37,900 nucleotides of DNA, from assembly GCA_900318375.1 (NCBI GenBank), contig ONKG01000029.1, forward strand, positions 1 to 37,900, read 5' to 3'. Source of the stretch: an uncultured Lachnospiraceae bacterium (GTDB taxonomy: Bacteria > Bacillota > Clostridia > Lachnospirales > Lachnospiraceae). Shown here piece after piece: positions 18,149 through 26,287 of the stretch (positions are counted from its first letter, which is position 1; every line of letters begins with the position of its first letter). The position numbers were made by a program, and so were the translations under genes. The notes below the pieces were generated by a model. The model worked only from the letters and a program-made list of their open reading frames with translations, was not told where the DNA came from and searched no databases.

Positions 18149-19363
18149 ATGCAGGAATACGAAGAACTGATGCAGTTTGTCGAGGAAGAAAATGTGGAGT
18201 TTATCCGGCTGGCCTATTTTGATGTCTTCGGACATCAGAAAAATATTGCCATCATGTCCGGTGAACTGGAGCGCGCAGTGCGGTGGGGAGTTTCCATCGA
18301 CGGCTCTGCAGTGGATGGCTTTGAGGCAGACGTGCGCAGCGACCTTTTTCTGAAACCGGATCTTTCGACGATCTCCATTGTGCCCTGGCGTCCTTCCGAC
18401 AGCAGGGTGTGCCGGATTTTCTGCGATGTAGTCTATCCTGACGGAACGCCGTTTGAGTCGGACACCAGATATATTCTGCGACAGGCTGTACGCGCCGCGG
18501 CCGCGCGCGGGATTGAAGTCAAATTCGGATCAGAAATGGAATTCTATGTTTTCCGGAGAGATGCCCAGGGACAGCCGACCACGACGCCGATCGACCGGGC
18601 GGGCTATATGGATGTAGAGCCTCTGGACGCCGGCGAGAACCTTCGGCGCGATATCTGCTTTGCCCTTCAGGAGATGGGCGTCACACCGGAATCCTCTCAC
18701 CATGAGCGCGGTCCCGGCCAGATGGAGATCGATTTCCGCTACAGTGACCCGATCACGGCAGCTGACAATACCTCGACTGTCCGCTGGGCGGTCCGCAATA
18801 TCTGCGCGGCGGACGGCTGTTTCGCGGACTTTTCCCCCAAGCCCCTTGCCGGGGAGCCGGGCAGCGGCATGCATCTCAATATTTCTGTCCACAGTGACGG
18901 GGAGAAGGATTACACAGACGAATTTCTGGCGGGAATCATGAAATATGTCCGTGACATCACGCTGTTTTTAAACCCCAGCCAGCAGTCCTACATGAGGCTG
19001 GGCAGGATGGAAGCGCCCCGCTATGTCAGCTGGGCGGTCCAGAACCGCAGCCAGCTCATCCGTATCCCTGCCGATCCCTCCGGACGCAGGCGGATCGAAC
19101 TCAGGTCTCCCGATCCTGAGGCAAATCCCTATCTGGCCTTTGCCCTTCTGATTCGGGCAGGCCTCTACGGAATCGAGCATCATCTCACCCTGCCTCTTCC
19201 TCTGGACGTCAACCTCTACAAGGCGGATCCCGTCCTGATGCGGGGCCTGGAACAGCTGCCGACCAGCCTTCAGGAGGCCGTACAGATCGCCCGCGCCAGC
19301 AGCATGGTGAAGGAATTCGTTCCCGCAGGCTGTCTTGAGGCCTATGCCCGAAACGCGGAATAG
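18149..19363 (+). CDS. glnA: Glutamine synthetase, short type I
   Basis: At 404 residues it is shorter than the roughly 440-470 of standard type I enzymes, yet the catalytic stretches are present: FGSEMEFYVF, HHERGPGQMEIDFRY, GSGMHLNISV, QNRSQLIRIP and RRIELRSPDPEANPYL. The missing length is spread through loops and the C-terminus rather than a domain loss. Chosen start 18149 follows AGAAAGGAAA and begins MQEYEELMQFVEEENVEFIRL, which matches the family start; the in-frame upstream codon at 18098 lies inside pyrG. It follows pyrG closely and is followed by a hairpin and the ANTAR gene. I cannot tell whether it is biosynthetic or a GS-like enzyme with other substrates, but glutamine synthesis is the simplest reading. 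Confidence 0.88.
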   Translation: MQEYEELMQFVEEENVEFIRLAYFDVFGHQKNIAIMSGELERAVRWGVSIDGSAVDGFEADVRSDLFLKPDLSTISIVPWRPSDSRVCRIFCDVVYPDGTPFESDTRYILRQAVRAAAARGIEVKFGSEMEFYVFRRDAQGQPTTTPIDRAGYMDVEPLDAGENLRRDICFALQEMGVTPESSHHERGPGQMEIDFRYSDPITAADNTSTVRWAVRNICAADGCFADFSPKPLAGEPGSGMHLNISVHSDGEKDYTDEFLAGIMKYVRDITLFLNPSQQSYMRLGRMEAPRYVSWAVQNRSQLIRIPADPSGRRRIELRSPDPEANPYLAFALLIRAGLYGIEHHLTLPLPLDVNLYKADPVLMRGLEQLPTSLQEAVQIARASSMVKEFVPAGCLEAYARNAE

Positions 19364-19389
19364 AATGGGCTTTTATGAGTTTTGAAAAA

Positions 19390-19438
19390 CAGCCGGCTCA
19401 TTCTTGTGACGTCAGTCATGATTCAGCCGGCTTTTATT
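19390..19438 (+). terminator. Terminator-like hairpin after glnA
   Basis: AGCCGGCT (19391-19398) pairs with an identical palindromic AGCCGGCT (about 19425-19432), with an inner GTGAC/GTCAT stem, then TTTATTCTT. The T-tract is interrupted, so some readthrough into the ANTAR gene is possible. Confidence 0.6.
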
Positions 19439-19448
19439 CTTCATTGCG

Positions 19449-19470
19449 CAAGACTCGCGCGCGAGTCTTG
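19449..19470. repeat. REP-like 22-bp palindrome, copy 3 (CAAGACTCGC)
   Basis: Same arms as 294-315 and 16273-16294, here only about 16 bases upstream of the ANTAR gene start. Confidence 0.7.
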
Positions 19471-19486
19471 AAACAGGAAACTGTGA

Positions 19487-20131
19487 ATGGAGGTCAAAGT
19501 CAACGATATGAAACAGACAGTCCCCCCTTGCAGCATCCTCGCCGCAGCAGGCAAACAGGAGACAATGGACGTTATACTGTCGATTCTGCAGGAATTGCAG
19601 TTGTCCGTGCAGCAGACCGGCCTTCTCCTTCGCGTAACACAAGCTCGGACAATCACCGAGATCAAGCAGAAAGCCGTCCCTTCAGGGGCTGTCCCCCGGC
19701 CGGAGATACTTTTGTACAGCATGTCCCGGAACGACACGGCCTGTCTGGATGACCTGCTGCTGATCGCGGGCAAAAACCCCCTGCTGCAGATCGTGCTGCT
19801 CGTTCGCAGCGAAGTACAGGCGCAGATCGCCTACCGCTGCAGAAAATATCAGATCTACGTCTTATCCATGCCCTTGCGCAGACAGGTCCTCACCGAGATG
19901 CTGCGCATGCTCCTTTACATGCGCGGACGCCTGATGGAACAAGAAGAAGAACTCCAGCGCATGCGCAGGAAGATCAATGAAATGAGCGTTGTCACCAGAG
20001 CCAAATGCCTGCTCATCCAGATGCGGCAGATGACGGAAGAGGAAGCCCACTATTACCTGGAGAAGAAAGCCATGGACGAAGGAAGTACCAAGCGGGAAAT
20101 CGCCCAGGGAATCATCAATATGTATACCTGA
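19487..20131 (+). CDS. ANTAR-domain RNA-binding regulator with degenerate receiver
   Basis: This 214-residue protein ends in an ANTAR domain (about 160-214; VVTRAKCLLIQMRQMTEEEAHYYLEKKAMD..., REIAQGIIN), the RNA-binding fold that blocks terminator formation in family members such as EutV, NasR and AmiR. A coiled-coil-like Q/E/R helix (about 140-165) joins it to an N-terminal receiver-like domain. That domain lacks the usual phosphoacceptor Asp (EILLYSMSRND where a D-containing strand end is expected) and the conserved Lys (LSMPLRR), so control is probably not by phosphorylation. Start is 19487 (AGGAAA upstream) or 19508 (GGAGGT upstream, 13-bp spacing). Location next to glnA and downstream of three attenuated nitrogen genes makes nitrogen antitermination its likely job; that is inference. 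Confidence 0.88.
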   Translation: MEVKVNDMKQTVPPCSILAAAGKQETMDVILSILQELQLSVQQTGLLLRVTQARTITEIKQKAVPSGAVPRPEILLYSMSRNDTACLDDLLLIAGKNPLLQIVLLVRSEVQAQIAYRCRKYQIYVLSMPLRRQVLTEMLRMLLYMRGRLMEQEEELQRMRRKINEMSVVTRAKCLLIQMRQMTEEEAHYYLEKKAMDEGSTKREIAQGIINMYT

Positions 20132-20138
20132 AATAAAG

Positions 20139-20164
20139 GAGACAGGGGACGGTTCTCTGTCTCT
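20139..20164. repeat. REP-like element, copy 2 (GGAGACAGGGGACGGTTCT)
   Basis: Reverse-complement orientation of the element at 9316-9334, with GGAGACAGGGGACGGTTCT followed by CTGTCTC. It lies directly after the ANTAR stop codon. The rest of the gap to 20346 shows no gene that I can support. Confidence 0.65.
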
Positions 20165-20346
20165 TTTCTGTCTCTACAGGAAGCAGTATAATATTGCCTG
20201 ATGGATGAGTAATTATTAATGGACAACCTGGGTAAGACCTGCATGTATGGTGCAGCTTGCCGCCGTTAATGCTGACGCGTTTTCAGGCGAATGGTTATCT
20301 TGTTAACTGATTGATTCTGAAATGTGATTTTTACAGGAGAAAAGAG

Positions 20347-20820
20347 ATGAAACTCACAACTGATATCTTTTCACAGTTTGATCAAACGTGGGGTCTTGTG
20401 ACTGCAGGCACCCCTGACAACTTCAACACCATGACCATAAGCTGGGGCGGCCTGGGCACCATCTGGGGCAGGCCGGTTGCTACAGTATACATCAGAACAT
20501 CCCGATATACCCACGAATTCGTTGACGCCAATGAATATTTTACCATCAGCTTCTATCCTGAGGAGTACAAAAAAGTGCTGGGCATTCTGGGCTCCAAATC
20601 CGGCAGGGATATTGATAAGATGCACAGCTCCGGGCTGACTCCCAGGTTTCTTGACAAAGGCATCACTTTCGAGGAGGCAAGGCTCACGATCATCTGCAGG
20701 AAACTTTTCAAGCAGCAGCTTGCAGTTGAGAATATTCCGGAGGATATAGCCGCCGACTATTATGAGAAAGATGCACCGCATGATATGTATATTGCGGAAG
20801 TGGTTGAGATTCGCACTTAA
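20347..20820 (+). CDS. Flavin reductase-like, FMN-binding split-barrel protein
   Basis: A 157-residue soluble protein. NTMTISWGGLGTIWGRPVATVYIRTSRYTHEFV matches the flavin-binding core of the flavin reductase-like split-barrel family, and EYFTISFYPEEYKKVLGILGSKSGRD continues the fold. Such proteins bind FMN and may reduce flavins or act as flavoproteins of unknown substrate. The start at 20347 follows ACAGGAGAAAAG with good spacing; an in-frame ATG at 20311 has no ribosome site. It is a single-gene unit closed by the terminator at 20844. Confidence 0.85.
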   Translation: MKLTTDIFSQFDQTWGLVTAGTPDNFNTMTISWGGLGTIWGRPVATVYIRTSRYTHEFVDANEYFTISFYPEEYKKVLGILGSKSGRDIDKMHSSGLTPRFLDKGITFEEARLTIICRKLFKQQLAVENIPEDIAADYYEKDAPHDMYIAEVVEIRT

Positions 20821-20843
20821 AAATCTTTTACTGCCCCATTCTT

Positions 20844-20875
20844 AAAAAAGAGAGAGCTTCGGCTCTCTTTTTTTG
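20844..20875 (+). terminator. Intrinsic terminator after the flavin reductase-like gene
   Basis: GAGAGC, a TTCG tetraloop, GCTCTC and seven T, flanked by an A-run that could also make it work on the minus strand. Confidence 0.9.
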
Positions 20876-20973
20876 GCAGCGCGTGCCTTAAGCGCAGTCA
20901 ATCATCTTTTAAAGAAACTGAAAATGATGTAGGATAAAACTAAAAGGACAAGAAGTCCGTAAGGGGGTGACCT

Positions 20974-22017
20974 TTGAAATTTAAAAGGATTATTTTGATC
21001 TGCCTGCTCCTGGTTCTTGCGGGAGCCGGAATCTGGTATGTGCAGTCGGAGAAGAGGAATACGGCATTCAAACCTTTGGAAAAAGAGGAAATACCTACGG
21101 AAACAGGCGCCTCTGTGAAATCAGGATCAGGATTAAATGAAATCGGGAAGTCAGAGTTTTTGAAAGTTCCGGAGAATGCCTTTGGGGAAGCCGGGGCAGC
21201 TGTATCACTACTGCCGGTAGATTTGGTTTTAGAATCTTCCCTGGAAAAATCAGGTGAACCAAACCTCGGAACAGCCCAGTTCATTGGAGGAAAAACGGTT
21301 CTTATCTCCATATTTGTCAATAACACGGAGTACAATTGGGACTTTGAGGATTCCGATGATGTCGATGCCTACAGCAGACTGTACTATAGACTGCAGTCAG
21401 CGGCTGAATGGATCGAAGAACTGGCAGACAACCGGGATGTCAGCTGCGATATTGTATGGGACTGGTATAATAATGATGATTTGTTTTATGTAACTGAGGA
21501 AGACTGTGACATGACTGGTCCCATAGATTCCCTGTATCCTTCGGTTTCTTCATGGATTCAGGCTCATGTCGATGTGGAACAAATAGTTTCGGAATATGAA
21601 GCGGACAATGTAATATTCATGTTTTATAACAATTCAGATCCGGATAATGACCAGCCTTCCTGTGCTTATGCATTTGATTTCTACAATCTGACAGATCAAC
21701 AGATAGGCTATGAGGCAGTATGGTTCAATATCGGCTACGTAGGCTTTACGAACGGAGCTCCTGCCCTGGCTCATGAGATACTGCACTGCTTCGGCGCAGT
21801 TGACCTGTATTACAGCAACGATCAGATCACTGATGAATATGTGGATTATCTTGCAAGTATCGACTCTGAGGATATTATGTACATGCTCTATGATGAGCCG
21901 GACGAAATCAATGAACAGTTTTCGGAATTGGATGCCTATTATGTTGGTCTGACACCCTATTCCTCTGACGCAGAGCAATTCGGACTCGGGCAGAGCTCCC
22001 ATTTCGCCGATCAATAG
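20974..22017 (+). CDS. Secreted or membrane-anchored metzincin-like zinc protease
   Basis: The 347-residue product starts with TTG behind a strong AAGGGGGTGA site. KFKRIILICLLLVLAGAGIWYV is a signal peptide or N-terminal anchor. The catalytic-looking motif HEILHCFGAVD (residues 267-277) fits HExxHxxGxxD, the metzincin form with Asp as third zinc ligand known from snapalysin. A downstream DIMYML could supply the Met-turn. The rest is acidic and tyrosine-rich (DFEDSDDVDAYSRLYYRL), as in extracellular proteins. I recognise no named family over the whole length. Base composition is clearly more AT-rich than the flanks, which suggests transfer. The gene is followed after 31 bases by another HExxH-containing gene, probably cotranscribed. 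Confidence 0.7.
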   Translation: MKFKRIILICLLLVLAGAGIWYVQSEKRNTAFKPLEKEEIPTETGASVKSGSGLNEIGKSEFLKVPENAFGEAGAAVSLLPVDLVLESSLEKSGEPNLGTAQFIGGKTVLISIFVNNTEYNWDFEDSDDVDAYSRLYYRLQSAAEWIEELADNRDVSCDIVWDWYNNDDLFYVTEEDCDMTGPIDSLYPSVSSWIQAHVDVEQIVSEYEADNVIFMFYNNSDPDNDQPSCAYAFDFYNLTDQQIGYEAVWFNIGYVGFTNGAPALAHEILHCFGAVDLYYSNDQITDEYVDYLASIDSEDIMYMLYDEPDEINEQFSELDAYYVGLTPYSSDAEQFGLGQSSHFADQ

Positions 22018-22048
22018 GTTTGTGAACAGGAGGTCATGGCACTGAAGT

Positions 22049-22666
22049 ATGGAATTTATTAATAATATAATAACTGCGCTGATGAATAATGTACCATTCC
22101 CTATAAATTACGGGATATTATCTATAATTACAGGCACTGTCTCATTCATGTTATTTCCTTTTTTCGGATATATTATAAATGAATTTGAGGAGATGGAAAT
22201 AAGAGTACTTGCCAGAATATTTGGAATGAACTTTGCACTATTTATTGCAGATAGACTTACTTTTATAGGAACAATAACTCATGAATGCGCACATGCATTT
22301 TTTGCCTGGCTTTTTGGAGCTAAAGTCGGAGAGGTAAAATTATTGACTTTCCATCATAGAAATGAATTGGGACACGTGCGGTATTTTCCGAGAGGAAATA
22401 TTATTATGCAGCATTTACAAATGTTTTTCACTTCCTGCGCGCCGGTAATAGTAAATACATTTTTAACAGCATTAATAATATATAATTGGAAAAACATACA
22501 TCATTGGTATTTATATATATTAGCAATCTATTTAATAATATCATTTATGAATCATGCATCTATGAGTGATACTGATTTGGATCATTATTTTCATTCAGGT
22601 AAAATAGTAATTCCCTTAACCATAGGAGTCCTGTTTATATGTTTGCTTATATTCAGACCAGTATAG
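22049..22666 (+). CDS. Membrane HExxH protein, possible M50-like metalloprotease
   Basis: A 205-residue, very AT-rich gene encoding about five hydrophobic segments. THECAHAFFAWLFGAKVGEV (HECAH at 78-82) lies in a membrane-embedded position, as in site-2-protease-like or related membrane metallopeptidases. A late MSDTDLDHYF could offer a further acidic ligand, but the NPDG-type motif of classical M50 enzymes is not seen. An AGGAGG lies 15 bases before the ATG, rather far; no better start is visible. Base composition and pairing with the preceding secreted protease gene suggest they arrived together. A role in regulated proteolysis or peptide maturation is speculative. Confidence 0.6.
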   Translation: MEFINNIITALMNNVPFPINYGILSIITGTVSFMLFPFFGYIINEFEEMEIRVLARIFGMNFALFIADRLTFIGTITHECAHAFFAWLFGAKVGEVKLLTFHHRNELGHVRYFPRGNIIMQHLQMFFTSCAPVIVNTFLTALIIYNWKNIHHWYLYILAIYLIISFMNHASMSDTDLDHYFHSGKIVIPLTIGVLFICLLIFRPV

Positions 22667-22849
22667 AGTCTGGATATAAAGAAACTGCGCATTGCTCCGC
22701 GCCGCTTGCGCTTTCGCAAGGCTCCGGCCATTCGGAATCCGCAAGTCAAGGCCACACTCATGAGTATTCGCGCAGGCACAACGCTCCCTCGGCTTTTCCT
22801 CACTGTTTATTCATATTAAAGAATAAAAAGCACCCGTTAAATAATAAAA

Positions 22850-22885
22850 AAGCACCCGGCTGCCAGTGTTGGCGGTCAGGTGCTT
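22850..22885 (-). terminator. Terminator of the ykvI-like gene (minus strand)
   Basis: On the minus strand AAGCACC pairs with GGTGCTT, with inner GCCA/TGGC, followed by a T-run (22841-22850). The stretch 22667-23021 otherwise holds a CTTGCG/CGCAAG hairpin (about 22705-22719) and no gene that I can support. Confidence 0.7.
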
Positions 22886-23021
22886 CTTTGTATTAATCGG
22901 GTATTATTCGGAAAAAACGTCCGGCTCTTTTTTTACATTGTCAGGTAAAAAACTGTCAGATAAGAAGATTATTCTTCCGGACATGCCGGGCTGCGTCGGT
23001 ACACAGGACCGTTCCGAACTA

Positions 23022-24161
23022 TCATTTGGTGTCAAACCTGGTGACGATCATGTGGATAATGTAAGGAATCAGGATGACCGGAATTGCCAGATAAGCGATC
23101 GTGCTGTAGGCCTTTGCAATCAGGTTGAGCAGACCGAACTGGGCGATTCCGAAGTCGACCAGGCAGCAGCAGAGCGCAATCAGGACAGTCTTCAGAATCG
23201 GCCTGCCCTGGTCTGTCAAGGCTTTTTCCTCGGGAGTCTCGATGGCGTTTCCTATACGTCTGACCATAGCTGCCACCATGTTGACAGCTGTCGTGACCGC
23301 GCCGAGAATGATCAGGATGGAAATGACGGGTGTCAGGAAAGCCGCACCGACGCCCTGCTGTACCATGAACAGGGTCGGGACAGAGGCCGATGACATGTCG
23401 GGATTGGCATAGACGGTCAAAAGTCCCAGGACGACGACCAGCATGAGAGCGGAGTTGATGATCCAGCCGATCAGCATGCTCTTTCCGGAATCATCCGCTT
23501 TTTCGAATACTCTGCCGTGCTGTACGAAGACGGCGACATTGCAGAGCTGGAAGGTGCCGTACAAAAAGGCCGAATACAGGGCTTTTCCGAAGGGTACCGG
23601 AGCGGCCTTCATGGCGGCGATTGATTCTCCGATGCCTGCCGAGTTGGCCAGGATGTTGGGAATATACACAGCCACCAGACCGACGATGATCACGATGGAC
23701 AAAACGGAGGAGACCCGGCGCACCAGGTCGGTTCCGAAGATGGCCACGATGAAAATAAAGATGCCGATGAGCAGGGTGCAGAGCAGGTAAGGAAGTCCCG
23801 TGACCGAGTTCAGTGTGGCTCCGCCTGTCGCGAAGGCTACGGCCGGAGCGACGCACATGACGACAATATACAGGAACTCAAAAAGGTTGGAAAAAACAGG
23901 GGCGTATTTTCCGTAGAAACTGTTGTTGTAGGAGCGGTAGTCATATACCTCATGTTTTCTGGCATAACGCAGGCAGTAGTAGAAAAAGAAGGCATTGTAG
24001 GCCATGGCCAGGACCGGCATGATCAGGCACCAGATTCCGTAACGGAGATAATAGGAGTAGAGCTGGGCGCCCGAGGCAAAACCGCCGCCGAAGTGCGTTG
24101 TGAACCAGACAAATGCTACTCCCATGATGATCGGAGCCGGTGTATTTTTTTTATTTGACAT
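23022..24161 (-). CDS. ykvI: YkvI-like integral membrane transporter
   Basis: 379 residues with about ten hydrophobic segments. The N-terminus MGVAFVWFTTHFGGGFASGAQLYSYYLRYG, with its small-residue break in helix 1, and the general organisation match the YkvI family of APC-superfamily-like membrane proteins, whose substrate is unknown. GGAGGT (24168-24173 on the plus strand, complementary) gives a good ribosome site. It lies 128 bases downstream of the GldA-like gene on the same strand with a REP-like element between, so cotranscription behind the tryptophan-type T-box is plausible. If so, an amino-acid-related substrate would be expected; this is inference. Confidence 0.85.
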   Translation of the reverse strand: MSNKKNTPAPIIMGVAFVWFTTHFGGGFASGAQLYSYYLRYGIWCLIMPVLAMAYNAFFFYYCLRYARKHEVYDYRSYNNSFYGKYAPVFSNLFEFLYIVVMCVAPAVAFATGGATLNSVTGLPYLLCTLLIGIFIFIVAIFGTDLVRRVSSVLSIVIIVGLVAVYIPNILANSAGIGESIAAMKAAPVPFGKALYSAFLYGTFQLCNVAVFVQHGRVFEKADDSGKSMLIGWIINSALMLVVVLGLLTVYANPDMSSASVPTLFMVQQGVGAAFLTPVISILIILGAVTTAVNMVAAMVRRIGNAIETPEEKALTDQGRPILKTVLIALCCCLVDFGIAQFGLLNLIAKAYSTIAYLAIPVILIPYIIHMIVTRFDTK

Positions 24162-24251
24162 GATTTACCTCCATTCTTTAAATAGAGCTTCCCCGGGTTG
24201 ACAGGGGTGTTGGGGAACGGACTTTTTATTTATGTACCCATGTTTTGTGCA

Positions 24252-24288
24252 GGGGGACAGAAACAAAAAGGACCGTCCCTTGTTCTCC
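24252..24288. repeat. REP-like element, diverged copy (GGGGACAG...GACCGTCCC)
   Basis: GGGGGACAG and AAGGACCGTCCCTTGTTCTCC form a loose inverted pair related to the elements at 9316, 20139 and 37568. It lies between the two minus-strand genes. Confidence 0.5.
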
Positions 24289-24289
24289 A

Positions 24290-25387
24290 TTAACTGCAGG
24301 CTCTGAGTTCCGCAAATGCCTTGACCAGCATGGGTCGGGTGATAGGATAAGGGTTGTGATCGATATCGGGCATGGCCAGTGCCTTGTCGATGACAGTGTC
24401 CGTGTCGGCTTCTGTCAGCCCCAGGTCCTCCAGGCGGACAGGGAGCTTTACGGCGCGGCTGAAAGCCAGCATTTTCCGGAATATTTCCTTATAGGAAGGA
24501 TCGATCTGGGCCTCGATCAGCAGAAGGTTCAGTACACCGAAAGAGACGATTTCTCCGTGCAGGTGATTGTGTTCCACCTCGGGATAAGAGGTCAGGCCGT
24601 AGTTGATCGCATGGGCGAGACCTGTGTTGTAATCGATGATCTTGTCCTTGGTGACCAGGATGGAGGTCAGGGCGGTCGTCACATTGATAGCCAGAACAAC
24701 GTTTTCCAGCGCCTCGGAAGCAATGCCGGCCTCGTTGTCTTTGAGGGCCTGTTCTCCGTATTTCAGGATGGGATCCAGGCACATGCGGCTGATCGTCACG
24801 CCCAGACCGACATAGTGGCTGAGCTCTTCACCGCGGGAGGACATATCCGCCTCGAAATATTTGGCGTAGGTGTCTCCCATGCCGGCCCACATGTAGCGGG
24901 AAGGGGCTGCGGCGATGATGTCCAGATCCAGGAAAGTATGGAGCGGGGGACGAGTGATGAAAAATGGCTTGAGGAAGCTCCCGTCCGGATGATACATGAT
25001 ACTGACGCTGGTGCAGCCCGCGCAGTTCGAAGTAATTGTCGGGAAGGAGAACACTGCCTTGTTGATCACCTCGCCCAGGGCTTTGACGGTGTCGGTGACC
25101 TTTCCGCCACCGACCGCGAACAGGAGTGTTGCCTGCTGTACCGCCGGATCCGCCTTCAGCATTTCAATATTTTCATAGGAACATTCTCCCCCGTACCAGA
25201 GGACGCCGGTGATCGTGATCTCGCTGTCCCGGCAGGCCTTCTCCACCTTTTCCTGCGCGGCTGCAAGTGCCTTGTGACCGCCGATGATCACTGCACTGGT
25301 TCCGTAGTCCCTGCAGACCTTACCTATTTTTTCATAGACACCATGTCCGATGGTGTAACAGGGAAAATACATGCTGTAGCCTTCCAT
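24290..25387 (-). CDS. GldA-like iron-containing alcohol (polyol) dehydrogenase
   Basis: 365 residues of the group that includes glycerol dehydrogenase. The N-terminal dinucleotide region holds LLFAVGGGKVTDTVK. Metal ligands are the Asp in AGMGDTYAKY and the histidines in EVEHNHLHGEIVSFG. AFPT-like PTITSNCAGCTSVSI follows the usual pattern. These enzymes oxidise polyols or reduce small ketones/aldehydes with NAD(H); glycerol is only one option. A clear AGGAAAGGAG site precedes the ATG at 25387. It is the first gene downstream of a Trp-type T-box on this strand, an unusual context for this enzyme family. Confidence 0.87.
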   Translation of the reverse strand: MEGYSMYFPCYTIGHGVYEKIGKVCRDYGTSAVIIGGHKALAAAQEKVEKACRDSEITITGVLWYGGECSYENIEMLKADPAVQQATLLFAVGGGKVTDTVKALGEVINKAVFSFPTITSNCAGCTSVSIMYHPDGSFLKPFFITRPPLHTFLDLDIIAAAPSRYMWAGMGDTYAKYFEADMSSRGEELSHYVGLGVTISRMCLDPILKYGEQALKDNEAGIASEALENVVLAINVTTALTSILVTKDKIIDYNTGLAHAINYGLTSYPEVEHNHLHGEIVSFGVLNLLLIEAQIDPSYKEIFRKMLAFSRAVKLPVRLEDLGLTEADTDTVIDKALAMPDIDHNPYPITRPMLVKAFAELRACS

Positions 25388-25550
25388 ATCTTCTCCTTTC
25401 CTGTAAATGACCGGAAGCGGTTTTTTACGAATTTATAAATGTTGTGTAACAGTATTGTGATTATGTCACAGGGCAGAGACGGTCCCGCAGCCCTCTGTTC
25501 CCCGGCTGTCCCCTGTCCGCAGCAGGGCGGAGGGGGAGGAACATACATTA

Positions 25551-25650
25551 CGCGGGCCGTGGAAAATTTACTGCGCGGGCTGTGGAAATTTCACTGCGCG
25601 GGCAGTAAATTTTACTGCGGGGCTGTGGAAATTTCACTGCGCGGGCCGTG
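25551..25650. repeat. 23-bp tandem repeats, about four and a half units
   Basis: Units of the form CGCGGGC(C/T)GTGGAAATTTCACTG start near 25551, 25574, 25597, 25618 and 25640. Each holds a near-palindromic GTGGAAATTTCAC core; the third reads AGTAAATTTTACT. Spacing is constant with no unique spacers, so it is not a CRISPR array. The array lies between the T-box terminator and the GldA-like gene. It may hold binding sites or simply be a minisatellite. Confidence 0.7.
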
Positions 25651-25654
25651 TCAT

Positions 25655-26110
25655 AAAAAAAAACCTGTCCCTGCAAATGAATGCTGGGACAGGTTGATCT
25701 TCCTGCGGTGCCACCCGGCTTGGTACAAAAATATACCCACTCAGTGCGTACTGACATACGCCGGCTTTTGTTTACGGAGCGCCATCTCCGTCTCACATAC
25801 TGGGATTCTGTTCTGCTATATACGGCATCGGATCTCAGATTCAAATCTCAGATTATGAGGGGATCCTGCCAGGATTCTGTTATAAGGAATCCTGGCACCG
25901 GAAATCTCTTTATAAGGAAATCTTTTTATAAATAGTATAAAGAGTCCATAAAGAGTCCTGTGCCATGAAACATATAAGCAAATAGATAATCTTTTCTGCT
26001 CGCCCTCGGAAGTCCATTCAACTGTACATTTGCCCGCTGTGCTCTCACCATCCACAGCTCTCTGTGCGGAAACCATACAGTCTACTCACTCTTCTTCAAC
26101 GGTTTACAGT
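25655..26110 (-). promoter_or_regulatory. T-box riboswitch leader, tryptophan specifier
   Basis: On the minus strand GGGTGGCACCGCA (25704-25716) is the T-box sequence that pairs with the tRNA acceptor end. Stem I upstream has AGTA (26083-26086), AGAGAG, GGTGAGAGC and, opposite AGTA, GAATGGAC, so the specifier reads TGG (26014-26016), tryptophan. A GGAGATGGCGCTCC stem lies between. The terminator AACCTGTCCC/GGGACAGGTT plus T-run is at 25655-25695. It is long because about 190 bases separate stem I from the antiterminator region. Uncharged tRNA-Trp should allow readthrough to the GldA-like and YkvI-like genes 255 bases further on. Confidence 0.8.
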
Positions 26111-26139
26111 AGTCTATCATCTGAGTTTCGCAATTGCAA
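26111..26139 (-). promoter_or_regulatory. Probable promoter of the T-box leader
   Basis: On the minus strand TTGCAA (26134-26139) and TAGACT (26111-26116) are 17 bp apart, predicting a start near 26104, just ahead of T-box stem I. Confidence 0.45.
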
Positions 26140-26287
26140 TCAGTTTTTTGCCTGTAGTCTGAAAAAACGGGCGAAAACAAGTGAAAAAACGTCTGGAATC
26201 CGCTTACCGGCAGAGCCCGCGCCGGGATAGAAGCACAGAAGTATAGAATATAGATAGTATAGATAAGTCGCATGCAATGTTTTTTTC

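Noticed and set aside
22036-22062. ATG at 22036 closer to AGGAGG as start of the membrane HExxH gene
   Set aside because: It is out of frame with the gene and stops after eight codons; at most a tiny leader peptide with too short a spacing.
25551-25650. CRISPR array
   Set aside because: The repeats are contiguous 23-bp units without unique spacers and no cas gene is nearby.
25655-26110. T-box belonging to ileS on the plus strand
   Set aside because: The GGGTGGCACCGCA sequence, stem I and the terminator T-run all read on the minus strand, and the specifier is TGG, not an isoleucine codon.
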